Below, one piece after another: positions 27,810 through 36,466 of a DNA stretch of 64,000 nucleotides. How positions within the stretch are numbered: position 1 is the stretch's first letter; every line of letters begins with the position of its first letter. Source of the DNA: Pseudoalteromonas umbrosa (GTDB lineage Bacteria > Pseudomonadota > Gammaproteobacteria > Enterobacterales > Alteromonadaceae); the NCBI RefSeq assembly GCF_030125375.1, contig NZ_JASJUU010000003.1, positions 76,247 to 140,246 on the forward strand. The letters are read 5' to 3'. The notes under the pieces are model-generated. The model ran no database searches. It saw only the letters and a program-made list of their open reading frames with translations, and was not told the DNA's origin. A program made the position numbers and the translations under genes.

Positions 27810-29873
27810 ATGCAGTTTGAACGCTTTCTGTTAAATGACGTTTTGATAGATACCCAAAAAATGAGTGTCAAAGTCGACGGAATATGGCTGCCACTTGAGC
27901 ACAAGCAGCTTGCATTGATAAGGCTGTTAATTGAAAAATCTCCTGAACCTGTCAGCAGAGATGAGATAATTAATCAACTATGGCCAAATCTTGTGGTTAG
28001 TGACAACTCTGTCAGCCAACTCGTGGCACAAATTAGGAAAACGCTCAATGATACGTCTAAAGAGCCTACTTTTATAAAAACAGTGCCTCGACTTGGTTAT
28101 CAGTGTATTGCAATTGTTGCAAGTGCACCAACATTAGCCCAAAGAGCAAATTCTCCGCAAAAGAATATACCAATTAACTGGCTTGTTTTGGGGGTCTGTA
28201 TTGGTTTTATTATTACTTTTATCGCTTTGTTTGATTTTAATATATTTAAATCTACACCAAAAATTAAATATATCTCTAGAATAACTTCTTCTCCGGGTGC
28301 TGAAGCTTATTTAAGCTTTTCTCCTAATGGCCGTTTTTTGGCTTACAGTCAAATTGTAACTGGTCAAAGTCAATATGATTTGGTTGTGCACGATCTCCAA
28401 ACAAACTCTTCTCATACAATTAAATCATCCGGTTATAGTGAGCAAGCACCGAATTGGTCTGAAGATGGAAAGTGGTTGTTATATTATCGATATAGCCCGT
28501 TTAGTTGTGAAGTAAGAGGCTTGTCCGTTCATAATGCCATTGAATTGTGGCGTTTAAATCGTGATGTTTCACTATTGGAGTGTGATAGCGCACAAGTTCC
28601 TCAAAAAGTGATATTAAATAAATCTGGCCAGCTCTTTGTAAACGAGATGAGCCAAGGCAGAAAGGGGATAGTGAAATATAATATTAATATGGACGATATT
28701 AATAATTTATCATTATCAAAAAAAGAGACCATTGCTCAAGCTGAGGCTTATCGTACCCGCGGTGACCAAATTATTTATAAGCAAGATATGCAATGGTTAC
28801 AAGGGACTATTGGTAAAGACGGTGTGATTAGGAAGACAGGGCTAGTTGAGGTAGGTGATGAGCCGTATTTTGGCTTAATTGACGGAAGTTGGTTGAGTGC
28901 TGGTAGCGAGTTAAAGTTACATTCACCTGGTCAGCAGACCAGCACCTTGTATAAGCCTTATGGTGAAATATCTGAAATTGCCATTAACAGTGAAACCGGC
29001 TTAATTGCCCATACAGAGGGGAGTGCCGAAGTTAATCTCTATGAGTTTTCTATCACATCTAATACGTTTACAGCAGTCTCTTCAAACTCAAGAATTGATA
29101 CACAGGCCACGATTTCAAGTGATGGAATGCAGGTAGCATATGTCTCAACGACATCACATGCTGACCCTCAAATCACACATGTTGAAGTATGGCTAAAGCA
29201 CCGTTTTAAGTCGAGCCCGAGTCTTTTAACAAGTTTACTGAAAAAGGATAAACCTAAGCTGCTGCTTTTTTCTCCTAATGGAGAATATTTAGCCATGCTG
29301 AGCGAGTCTAATACACTCTTTATAATCAATACCTTTTCGAAAATCCCTCGTTCTGTGATTAAGGAGAATCAAACTCTGCAGAATATATATTGGTCAAATG
29401 ACGGAAAATCATTGTATTTTAAAACAATAGAGGAGAAGCGCTCTCAGTTTTGGAAACATGATATAGCTAGCGCGAGTAATACGCTTCTTCCTGAACTAGA
29501 GCAGCCCTATACGGCATTAATTAATAAAAATGAAAGCTTTGGCTCATATATAAATGATATTGGTGTGTATTTATATGAAGTATTGCAGGGAGAGGTGCCG
29601 CTTCATCATCTTTCTTATTCGTTAGAATTATATCGCCCTGCAATATACAAAGATGGTATTTATTATGTAGTGAGGCAAGGGCATCAATTATCATTGTTTA
29701 ACTACAATATAACAGAGCAGACTAATGAGTTTGTTTCTGATGTTGGGCTTTATTTATATGATGTAAATGTGGAGTTGGGGTTAAGTGCAACCAGTGACGG
29801 TGAATATATTATAATTAATCGAATAGAAAATTTGGAAATGGATATTGTTCTTCATGAGTTTTTAACGGATTAG
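27810..29873 (+). CDS. CadC-like winged-helix regulator with periplasmic beta-propeller
   Basis: 687-residue membrane regulator. Residues 1-105 are an OmpR-type winged helix (LEHKQLALIRLLIEK, INQLWPNLVVSDNSVSQLV, FIKTVPRLGYQC). A transmembrane helix lies at about 121-142 (INWLVLGVCIGFIITFIAL). The rest carries TolB/WD40-like repeats (YLSFSPNGRFLAYSQ, NWSEDGKWLLYYR, LLFSPNGEYLAML), which would sit in the periplasm. It is divergent from the TonB receptor, whose expression it probably controls. An 18-bp interval with arms ATCATA/TATGAT (27725-27742) in the shared region is one possible binding site. Confidence 0.85.
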   Translation: MQFERFLLNDVLIDTQKMSVKVDGIWLPLEHKQLALIRLLIEKSPEPVSRDEIINQLWPNLVVSDNSVSQLVAQIRKTLNDTSKEPTFIKTVPRLGYQCIAIVASAPTLAQRANSPQKNIPINWLVLGVCIGFIITFIALFDFNIFKSTPKIKYISRITSSPGAEAYLSFSPNGRFLAYSQIVTGQSQYDLVVHDLQTNSSHTIKSSGYSEQAPNWSEDGKWLLYYRYSPFSCEVRGLSVHNAIELWRLNRDVSLLECDSAQVPQKVILNKSGQLFVNEMSQGRKGIVKYNINMDDINNLSLSKKETIAQAEAYRTRGDQIIYKQDMQWLQGTIGKDGVIRKTGLVEVGDEPYFGLIDGSWLSAGSELKLHSPGQQTSTLYKPYGEISEIAINSETGLIAHTEGSAEVNLYEFSITSNTFTAVSSNSRIDTQATISSDGMQVAYVSTTSHADPQITHVEVWLKHRFKSSPSLLTSLLKKDKPKLLLFSPNGEYLAMLSESNTLFIINTFSKIPRSVIKENQTLQNIYWSNDGKSLYFKTIEEKRSQFWKHDIASASNTLLPELEQPYTALINKNESFGSYINDIGVYLYEVLQGEVPLHHLSYSLELYRPAIYKDGIYYVVRQGHQLSLFNYNITEQTNEFVSDVGLYLYDVNVELGLSATSDGEYIIINRIENLEMDIVLHEFLTD

Positions 29874-29954
29874 ATACGTTTTTGGAGTTATTTGTTGCAA
29901 TTAGCTAACTAAAAGTGCAGTGTAAGAGTACGCTTTTAACGTAATGGTGTACTT

Positions 29955-30533
29955 ATGAAAAGAATAAAATGTGTTATCGCGTTATTGAGCATAGTGCTAA
30001 TTAGTGGTTGTGCTTCGCCTAGTATAGAGCTGAGCAATCAGATATCCAGTGAAAATGGTATTGTATGGGGCAGTATGGCGTATGAAGGCAATTACGCTGA
30101 TTATCAGGTCCATTTTAAAAATATTAAAACTGGGAAAAAGTACTTTTTATCTTTGAGCACGAGTGTGAATGAAGCGGGTCTTTTCGCTATTGAACTCCCA
30201 GCGGGAAGTTATATGTTCACAGGGTGGAAGGTCAGTGAGCAGTACATATCTGTTAATAAAATGGGCGAAACTGAGCATAACTTTATAAGCACGTCAGGCA
30301 AGCATACTTATTTAGGTCAGATACACTTTTCAGCGCAGGACATCACAAGGTCAAAACTACCAGACATCGAAGCGTCTTTGCGTAATCGTTATGCATTAGA
30401 TATGAAGCATTGGCAAGCCTCTTTTGCGGACTTGGGCCTGCAAATACAAGGTGAACATTATGTCGCAGCACAGAGCACTTTGTGCCAATATTGTAATCTT
30501 ACAGTGACATATACGCCCGCCCAAATTCGGTAA
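29955..30533 (+). CDS. Hypothetical lipoprotein
   Basis: 192-residue lipoprotein with lipobox VLISGC (Cys near residue 19). The mature sequence is mostly beta-type (VHFKNIKTGKKYFLSLST, FAIELPAGSYMFTGW) and ends with a CQYC pair near residue 178, a possible redox or metal site. I cannot name a family. It lies 81 bp after the winged-helix/propeller regulator on the same strand and may be co-transcribed. It is convergent with the TetR gene, with one base between the stops. Confidence 0.65.
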   Translation: MKRIKCVIALLSIVLISGCASPSIELSNQISSENGIVWGSMAYEGNYADYQVHFKNIKTGKKYFLSLSTSVNEAGLFAIELPAGSYMFTGWKVSEQYISVNKMGETEHNFISTSGKHTYLGQIHFSAQDITRSKLPDIEASLRNRYALDMKHWQASFADLGLQIQGEHYVAAQSTLCQYCNLTVTYTPAQIR

Positions 30534-30534
30534 G

Positions 30535-31140
30535 TTAAGTCATATTGTAATCGGTATTATAAACTCCAAGGCTTTGCAGCGAGAGTCGAGTGGAAGACCA
30601 AAGCTGCTCATAGTCTTTTATAAACTTGCCAGACACGTTGATCCCAATAAGCAAATTTAAGAGCGCAAGTGCCTTTTGGTCAATGTCATTATCGCTGAAA
30701 TTTCCCTGCATGTTTGCTGCATTTAGAAGACGTTTGAATCGAGTTAATACTGCATCTACGCTACTTGATAATGGAGGGGAAAGAATGTCATTGCTGCCCA
30801 CGAGCTCAATAATACTGTTGATCATCAAGCATCCTTTTGCTTCTTTGTCTGTCACTCTCGCAACGCAAATATTCTGAAAGACAGTACAAATTTCTTTCAA
30901 GATATCACTTTGCTCATTGATTTGGTCAAAGGCACAAAAAGGAGAGTGAACATAGTAACGTTTGAGCACTTCTATAAAGAGAGATTCCATTGAGCCAAAG
31001 GAATGATAGAAGCTAGAGCGAGTAATACCTAACATTTCTGATACTGCTTTTACAGAGCAGTTTTGATATCCCTGACTCCAAATTAAATGCATGACCGTAT
31101 CAACAGCTTGGTCACGGTTAAAAGCCTTATTTCTACCCAT
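30535..31140 (-). CDS. TetR-family transcriptional repressor
   Basis: 201 residues from the ATG at 31140 (MGRNKAFNRDQAVDTVMHLIW), which follows GGAGGG. The frame runs on to 31215, but that extension would cover the operator region and adds nothing of the family. Residues 1-55 are the TetR helix-turn-helix (GYQNCSVKAVSEMLGITRSSFYHSF), and the remainder is the alpha-helical ligand domain with a C-terminal CF-type region (KGCLMINS). It is divergent from the dehalogenase-like gene. Two palindromes in the shared promoter region strongly suggest that it represses both itself and that gene. Confidence 0.9.
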   Translation of the reverse strand: MGRNKAFNRDQAVDTVMHLIWSQGYQNCSVKAVSEMLGITRSSFYHSFGSMESLFIEVLKRYYVHSPFCAFDQINEQSDILKEICTVFQNICVARVTDKEAKGCLMINSIIELVGSNDILSPPLSSSVDAVLTRFKRLLNAANMQGNFSDNDIDQKALALLNLLIGINVSGKFIKDYEQLWSSTRLSLQSLGVYNTDYNMT

Positions 31141-31169
31141 AATCCCTCCACGTACAACTTGAAATTTAT

Positions 31170-31222
31170 TGTACACCAGTGGACAAATAAAAACTAACTC
31201 ATATATTGTACACATGTGTACA
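31170..31222. promoter_or_regulatory. Paired palindromic operators between tetR and the dehalogenase-like gene
   Basis: Site 1, 31170-31185, is a near-perfect 16-bp palindrome, TGTACACCAGTGGACA. Site 2, 31207-31222, is a perfect 16-bp palindrome, TGTACACATGTGTACA. Their centres are 37 bp apart, about 3.5 turns. Shared half-site TGTACAC and the position between divergent genes fit operators of the adjacent TetR protein. A further GTACAA half-site lies at 31152. Confidence 0.75.
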
Positions 31223-31270
31223 TTACTTGTTTTTAGTCAAACCAATAACAAAGGTTAAAGGAGATATAAG

Positions 31271-32248
31271 ATGATAAAACGGTTTTTTTTAGTGCTATTA
31301 ATGTATTTGAGTTGCACAAATGGGCTCCAAGCATATTCAGCAAGTGATAAGTTACCAGCTCCTGCCATTGATGAAACACTGCAGATTGAGCGTAAAAGTG
31401 TAGATGTAAAGCATTCTTTTATGTCTTACTTAGAGCTGGGGGAAGGTAAAGCTGTAGTTTTCGTGCATGGTAACCCGACTTCGTCTTACTTGTGGCGCAA
31501 CGTGATGCCGTATGTTGCAAAGTCTCACCAGGCTGTGGCGGTAGATTTAATTGGTATGGGGCATTCAGGAAAGCCAGACATAGAGTATAACTTTAAACAG
31601 CAATTTCGTTATTTCAGCCGCTTTATTGATGAGCTAGAACTTGATGAAATTATTTTAGTTGGGCATGACTGGGGCGCGGCTATTGCGTGGCATTATGCTC
31701 GTAAAAATCCAGAGCGGGTCGCAGCATTGGCATTTATGGAAGGGGCTTTGCCACCTCTCATGCCTGCTGATAGCTTTGATGCGTTGGGGCCAAATATGGG
31801 GCCTTTTTTTGAAGCGATTAATGACCCTGTAATTGGTCACCAACTTGTTATTGAACAAAATATCCTAATTGAGCAAATGCTACCGTCTTTGGTAAATAGA
31901 ACTCTGGGTGAAGAAGCGATGTTAGAGTATCGCGCGCCTTATGTTGATAAAGCTGACAGAAAACCTTTACTTGCATGGCCCAGACAAATACCTATCGCAG
32001 GCTCCCCTCGTCATACTCACAGAGTCATGAAAGGGATCGAACGATTTATGTCAAAAACGGATATGCCAGTTTTATTGCTTTATGCATCCCCCGGTTCTAT
32101 TACACCTAACGCATTGATCCCTTGGTATGTCGAGCGAATTGAAAATATTGAAACCGCTTATGTCGGAGTTGGTTTGCATTATATTCAAGAAGACCAACCC
32201 AAGAGTATTGGTCTTGCAATTGCCGATTGGTTAAGACGGCTTGATTAG
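31271..32248 (+). CDS. Exported haloalkane dehalogenase-like alpha/beta hydrolase
   Basis: 325-residue enzyme resembling subfamily II haloalkane dehalogenases (DhaA/LinB type), which cut carbon-halogen bonds by hydrolysis. Predicted residues: nucleophile Asp133 in GHDWGAA, halide-binding Asn68 in HGNPTSSYLWRN and Trp134, catalytic acid Glu157 in FMEGALPP, base His303 in GLHYIQED. Unlike most members it starts with a Sec signal (MIKRFFLVLLMYLSCTNGLQA), so it should act in the periplasm. A strong AAAGGAG ribosome site precedes the ATG. It is divergent from tetR with two operators between, so it is probably inducible. The substrate is unknown. A related hydrolase activity remains possible. Confidence 0.85.
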   Translation: MIKRFFLVLLMYLSCTNGLQAYSASDKLPAPAIDETLQIERKSVDVKHSFMSYLELGEGKAVVFVHGNPTSSYLWRNVMPYVAKSHQAVAVDLIGMGHSGKPDIEYNFKQQFRYFSRFIDELELDEIILVGHDWGAAIAWHYARKNPERVAALAFMEGALPPLMPADSFDALGPNMGPFFEAINDPVIGHQLVIEQNILIEQMLPSLVNRTLGEEAMLEYRAPYVDKADRKPLLAWPRQIPIAGSPRHTHRVMKGIERFMSKTDMPVLLLYASPGSITPNALIPWYVERIENIETAYVGVGLHYIQEDQPKSIGLAIADWLRRLD

Positions 32249-32267
32249 AATCATTGATTAATAGCCT

Positions 32268-32295
32268 ATTTGTGCAGGTCCGACACTGCACAAAT
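32268..32295. terminator. Hairpin between convergent genes
   Basis: Perfect 10-bp arms ATTTGTGCAG (32268-32277) and its complement (32286-32295) with an 8-nt loop, 20 bp after the dehalogenase-like stop and before the convergent 32376 gene. There is no T run, so it is a possible two-way terminator. Confidence 0.5.
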
Positions 32296-32375
32296 ATAGC
32301 GCACATCGAGTAGATTCACTTATATGAATGATTGTTAGCTTAAAATGCTAAAAGCAACGTATCTGATCCCGTTGA

Positions 32376-32885
32376 TTAATGAAGGTCAATCGTAGTTTTA
32401 AGTACGCTGTAGTCTTTCGCAATCTGAATATAATATGTCTGGTGCTGTCCTATTAGAGAAAGTAAAAAACCTTGTAATCGATAGTCGTAAAGCGCCAAGT
32501 CATCAAACTCTACAAAAATTGACCAATTTGGAGACTTACTCGATACCAAACTGATGCTATACAGTGAGTTATCATTTCTAACATCAATTTCTGAGATACG
32601 AAACCCTTCCAAGTTAAGCCGATGAGATTCATCTGTAAAAGAAAATGGCGTTTTCAAGATTGTTTTATTGAACACCATCGATTTCAAGTCACTGCGCGAC
32701 TTATGCTTTACATAAATTGTATCAGGCTGCTTAGTGAGTGCTGAAGAGGTTGCTATCAAGTCTTTGAGTAAATTAGTTTGGGTTTTAGAAAGGGAATAAT
32801 CTTGCACACGAACCACTCCAGCAGAGGCAGAGTTCATGAACATGTAAAGGCCAACAAATACAGCGCATTTAATTAATCGAATCAT
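32376..32885 (-). CDS. Hypothetical secreted protein
   Basis: 169-residue protein with a Sec signal (MIRLIKCAVFVGLYMFMNSASA). The mature part of about 147 residues alternates helices and strands and contains no cysteine, enzyme motif or repeat that I recognise. It stands alone between the convergent dehalogenase-like gene and a 439-bp non-coding stretch. Coding character rests on the signal peptide, length and codon pattern only. Confidence 0.6.
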   Translation of the reverse strand: MIRLIKCAVFVGLYMFMNSASAGVVRVQDYSLSKTQTNLLKDLIATSSALTKQPDTIYVKHKSRSDLKSMVFNKTILKTPFSFTDESHRLNLEGFRISEIDVRNDNSLYSISLVSSKSPNWSIFVEFDDLALYDYRLQGFLLSLIGQHQTYYIQIAKDYSVLKTTIDLH

Positions 32886-33231
32886 CTATCATTATAACTT
32901 TTAAAAACCGCAATCGTATTGTTTTTAATGTATAGCTACAAGTAGATGTTAATACAAAAAACGCCTTCATTAGACCATTAAGTTATTAATATCAAATCTT
33001 TATAAATTTTATATACCATAACTGAGTTTTAAGAGGGAATATAAACTGACTATGAATGGTTGCTTTGTGCCAAAAGAGGCCTGGAGTAGATAAAAATAAA
33101 TGGTTCTGAGTTGAAAGCTGTATCGCAAAAACGCATTAAATTCGGTACCAAAATACCACTGATTTAACTAATATGATTGGCACCTTTCTTAATTACAGCT
33201 CCAACTCGTAAACTATTTTTTTTTGATAAAT

Positions 33232-33263
33232 GACAAATGTCATGTTTTTTCATGACATTTGTC
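33232..33263. promoter_or_regulatory. Inverted repeat with TGACA-type boxes upstream of DUF2807 gene
   Basis: Perfect 13-bp arms GACAAATGTCATG (33232-33244) and CATGACATTTGTC (33251-33263) separated by six T. Each arm is itself a near-palindrome, TGACA-2-TGTCA and TGACA-2-TGTCC, spaced about two helix turns. This is the layout of a double operator for a dimeric regulator. Confidence 0.55.
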
Positions 33264-33277
33264 CATAACTTACATCT

Positions 33278-33314
33278 AGCGCTTTATTAATAATGCTCAC
33301 ATTAATAAAGCGCT
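33278..33314. promoter_or_regulatory. 14-bp perfect inverted repeat just before the DUF2807 start
   Basis: Arms AGCGCTTTATTAAT (33278-33291) and its exact complement (33301-33314) with a 9-nt loop, ending 10 bp before the ATG at 33325 and next to AAGGG. In RNA it would fold over the translation start. As DNA it would be an operator. It may do either. Confidence 0.55.
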
Positions 33315-33324
33315 AAGGGCTAGT

Positions 33325-33918
33325 ATGAATCATTCACTAACTATTATTTTAATCTTGTTCACCACTATTTTGTCAGGCTGTGCCAACTTTGCTTACCAGC
33401 AAGAAATAAAAGAAGTCAAAGATTTTGACAGTATTATTGTTGGTGGACTTGCTGAAGTCTTTATCGCTCAATCCGATCATCAAAAGATCCAAGTACTTGC
33501 CCGTGGTATGCCCATAGAAGATGTCATTACACACAGTGAAAATGGCACTTTAACCGTGACTACACAGGGCTACCAAAGTGGTGAGTCGGTAAAAGTTTAT
33601 GTGACATACAAACAATTAAGAAACATTAAAACCTCAGGTTCTGCTACTTTAACAGGCGAAAACCAATTAATCGCAGAGCACATCACTATTGTGACCACAG
33701 GGCCTGGCGATATAACAAGTTTATCCTTAGCAGCAAAGCAACTCAGCGTACAAACTAACGACACTGCCAACGCGAATCTTGTCGTTCAGGTAGAAAACTC
33801 AAACATAGAAATGAATGACACTGGTGACCTTGATATTCGGGGAGTGGCTAACCAGCAGCAACTGCGCTCGAATGTCTCCAGAGGTACTTTGAACAATACC
33901 CAATTAAAATTTAACTAG
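33325..33918 (+). CDS. DUF2807 (head GIN) lipoprotein
   Basis: 197-residue lipoprotein with lipobox TTILSGC (Cys near residue 19). The mature sequence is the DUF2807/putative auto-transporter adhesin head fold, a repetitive beta-helix-like domain. FDSIIVGGLAEVFIAQSD is the typical opening, and turns such as IKTSGSATLTGENQL repeat along the chain. Family members are cell-surface or periplasmic and lack known catalysis. An amidohydrolase gene follows after 22 bp, so the two are probably one operon, governed by the palindromes upstream. Confidence 0.82.
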   Translation: MNHSLTIILILFTTILSGCANFAYQQEIKEVKDFDSIIVGGLAEVFIAQSDHQKIQVLARGMPIEDVITHSENGTLTVTTQGYQSGESVKVYVTYKQLRNIKTSGSATLTGENQLIAEHITIVTTGPGDITSLSLAAKQLSVQTNDTANANLVVQVENSNIEMNDTGDLDIRGVANQQQLRSNVSRGTLNNTQLKFN

Positions 33919-33940
33919 GATTAATAACCGGAGAAAAGTT

Positions 33941-35197
33941 ATGAAGAAGTGCTCAGTATATCTGTTCGCATTATTAATTAGTGTTGGTTTAGCGTTGGTG
34001 TTAGCGTATAACAACAACCTGTACACTTGGGAAAAACCACAACAAAATATGTGGATACAAGGTGGGACTTTATTTGATGCCACCTCAGAGTTTGCAAGAA
34101 GCAACCCAGGAGTATTAGTAACCGGTGGTAGAATCGCTTGTATTGGTGAAAGCTGCAATGTTCCGGAAAAAGCCTTGGTAATTGACGCCACGGGAAAGTC
34201 AATTATGCCTGGCCTAATTGATTTACATGGCCACTTCTTTGGGGGTAAGGAACAATCCAAGCATGACAACATGCTAAATACAATTTGGGATCAACTTCGT
34301 TTTTTACCCAGTGTAAGACAAGACCTAATTCAAGCTGGCGTAACCAGTTATCGATCTTTAGGAGACATAGCGCCAGCTATCTTTGATTTAAAAAAATCAT
34401 TGTCTCAAGATAAGTTAGCTGGTCCTCGATTATTTATCGCGGGTCCAATTTTTACTGTTGCAGGTGGTCATCCCACTCAACGTAAAGACATTCCATCTTG
34501 GGTTTTAAAACAAATGACTTTTCAGTCAGATTCTCCACAGCAAATCACAGCAAAAATCGAACAGTTAATTTTACAAGGGATTGACGGTATTAAGGTTGTT
34601 TATCAAGGTCACACCGACAGTGTTAATGATATTGAAATGCCTCGAATGTCTCGGGAAACACTAGCTACTATTACTTCGCTTGCAGAAAAAAACGGTCTTT
34701 GGGTGGCGGCGCATACCGGTGGTCAAAACGAAACAATTGAAGCGATTAACACAGGAGTGACCAGTGTTGAACACGGTATTCGGCATGGAAACATCATTCG
34801 CCAAGAGACGCTTGATGTTGTTGCTAACAATCAAGTGACTTATGTTCCCACGCTCGGTCGAGAGCCGAAGGGTCATTTAAATATTCCTCACCTGGCACAG
34901 TCTAATGTCATCTTAGGGGTTGGCACTGATTCACCGGTAAAAGAGCATGGTCAATATAGTTATCATATAGAGTTAAAGCGTTTAGTTGATGCGGGTTTAA
35001 GTGATACTCAAGCTGTTATTGCCGCGACAAAAAATGGCGCAATTGCCCTTAAAAAATCAACGCAACTTGGGACCATTGAACAGGGAAAACTTGCTGATAT
35101 CCTTATAATCAATGGTCGCCCATGGGATAATATTACTGATATAGAGAAAATCGACACCGTCATAATCAACGGTCGTATTGGTTATTCCATTAACTAA
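33941..35197 (+). CDS. Exported metal-dependent amidohydrolase (imidazolonepropionase-like)
   Basis: 418-residue enzyme with an N-terminal hydrophobic signal/anchor (YLFALLISVGLALVLAY). The amidohydrolase TIM barrel shows the HxH ligand pair in DLHGHFFGG, later histidines in VAAHTGG and VEHGIRHG, and the catalytic aspartate in GVGTDSPV. The C-terminal KLADILIINGRPWDNI strand is typical of the family. Such enzymes hydrolyse cyclic amides or dipeptides, and periplasmic Xaa-Pro or Xaa-Arg dipeptidases are close relatives. It follows the DUF2807 gene with a GGAGA ribosome site. Substrate unknown. Confidence 0.86.
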   Translation: MKKCSVYLFALLISVGLALVLAYNNNLYTWEKPQQNMWIQGGTLFDATSEFARSNPGVLVTGGRIACIGESCNVPEKALVIDATGKSIMPGLIDLHGHFFGGKEQSKHDNMLNTIWDQLRFLPSVRQDLIQAGVTSYRSLGDIAPAIFDLKKSLSQDKLAGPRLFIAGPIFTVAGGHPTQRKDIPSWVLKQMTFQSDSPQQITAKIEQLILQGIDGIKVVYQGHTDSVNDIEMPRMSRETLATITSLAEKNGLWVAAHTGGQNETIEAINTGVTSVEHGIRHGNIIRQETLDVVANNQVTYVPTLGREPKGHLNIPHLAQSNVILGVGTDSPVKEHGQYSYHIELKRLVDAGLSDTQAVIAATKNGAIALKKSTQLGTIEQGKLADILIINGRPWDNITDIEKIDTVIINGRIGYSIN

Positions 35198-35582
35198 GCT
35201 GCAGAAACAGGCATTTAGTAATTGATGGTATCTAGCAGATTTTATGAACATACAGATGTATAAAAGCTTCAATTTCCTACAAACTATTTAACATAAGTGA
35301 GCACTAATGCGGGAGGGCTTGGGCTCTTCTATTTTCATTATTTTTCATTTTCGGTGACCAAGCGGTTATTATGGGATTGAGCAGCGTTTATTATTATATG
35401 ATTTATCGACGTCCGCTTTTTGCTGTTTATCGAAGTGCGGCGATATGCCGTTTGGGCCGTTAATTAAAGCTCGTCTAATCTAAAATACTAACAAAAAGCT
35501 GTCGTTCACCAAACGAGGTTATGAATAAGCAAGGATCACGAACTTATTCCCAACGTGTATGTTGTTAATGCAAATTTGAACG
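35198..35582. other. Intergenic region without evident gene
   Basis: 385 bp between convergent genes. The longest open stretch with an ATG (35371-35463) would give 30 residues, with no ribosome site or family signal. A weak inverted repeat, GAATAAG/CTTATTC, lies at 35523-35549. I see no terminator with a T run. Confidence 0.4.
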
Positions 35583-36212
35583 TTAAATCCGTTTTATAAG
35601 TAGCTTAATACCTTCATGCTCTGTAATTTCAGAAAACGGCTTTTCATCACCTAAAGTAAACTCTCTGTATTTTATAAAAGCTTTTTCTTCAAACCCCAAT
35701 TTATTTTTAAAGATATGTTGAGAAACATTTCCATTAGCTTCAGCTTGTGCATATTTGAACCCCTTATTCTTGGCCTCGCTAATGCACTCAGATATCAATT
35801 TGTCTGCGACTCCATTCCCTTTAAACCTATCGTCCGTTGCGACAAACTTTATACTTAAATAAATATTATTTAGTAAAGTTTCACCTTTAAAATAGCTATT
35901 ATTGAGTGCTGTGATCAAAGTCGCAATTGGATTACTTGGCTCTTTGTCATCGGTATCAATTTTATTCAGGGTCTCGGCCAGATCTGAAGTCAAAATAGCG
36001 CCAATAATTTTGTTCGTTGTTAACTCTCTGGCGATAAATCCCAATCCGTTGTCAGCACAATGCTGTGTTAGACCCAAGATAAACTCAGCAAACTCCTTTG
36101 GTGGCGCATTATTTGCTTCAGCCAGTGGCTCTCTTTCATTAAATGTAGCGACAACCAGTCTAGCTGTTTCGTGTATATTTTGAATATTGTCTACTGAAAA
36201 ATTAAAATGCAT
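35583..36212 (-). CDS. GNAT-family N-acetyltransferase
   Basis: 209-residue cytosolic protein with a GNAT fold that transfers acetyl from acetyl-CoA to an amine. The region around residues 120-165 (FVATDDRFKGNGVADKLISECIS) contains the acetyl-CoA-binding R/Q-x-x-G-x-A/G motif as RFKGNGVADKL. The next helix-strand pair, KGFKYAQAEANGNVSQHIFKNKLGFE, is typical of the family. The first 80 residues are more variable and probably bind the substrate. The gene is isolated, so the substrate cannot be inferred. Confidence 0.82.
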   Translation of the reverse strand: MHFNFSVDNIQNIHETARLVVATFNEREPLAEANNAPPKEFAEFILGLTQHCADNGLGFIARELTTNKIIGAILTSDLAETLNKIDTDDKEPSNPIATLITALNNSYFKGETLLNNIYLSIKFVATDDRFKGNGVADKLISECISEAKNKGFKYAQAEANGNVSQHIFKNKLGFEEKAFIKYREFTLGDEKPFSEITEHEGIKLLIKRI

Positions 36213-36466
36213 AAATTAACATACTAGTATGAGGTTACCTTATGCAAGAGCATAAAAGACAAGATTAGTTTTTCCATGAGATTGAAACAAATAAGACCTC
36301 TACAGCAGGTTTTTCCTAAGCTCTTTTGGGCAATCGCGTGTTGTTTTAAAGTTGGCTTTCGACAAACTGATGTTAATGTGCATTTCTCAAGTTCGCAGCT
36401 TACTACCAGTTAGTTAAAGCTCAACCCTATGCGCAAAACGCTGGTTCAGATATAAGCGTCTACAAC

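Larger units (their letters stand above)
32886..33324. other. Intergenic region with two long inverted repeats
   Basis: 439 bp between the divergent 32376 and 33325 genes. No gene longer than a few codons is evident. The last 95 bp hold two strong inverted repeats, listed separately. The rest is AT-rich without other clear structure. Confidence 0.5.

Noticed and set aside
35371..35463. 30-codon frame in the gap after the amidohydrolase
   Set aside because: Too short, no ribosome site, no recognisable sequence. It is probably chance.
35460..35590. Integron attC-like site next to the GNAT acetyltransferase
   Set aside because: ATTTAAC fits one core box, but no matching GTTRRRY box at proper distance and no imperfect palindrome join it, and no integrase is present.
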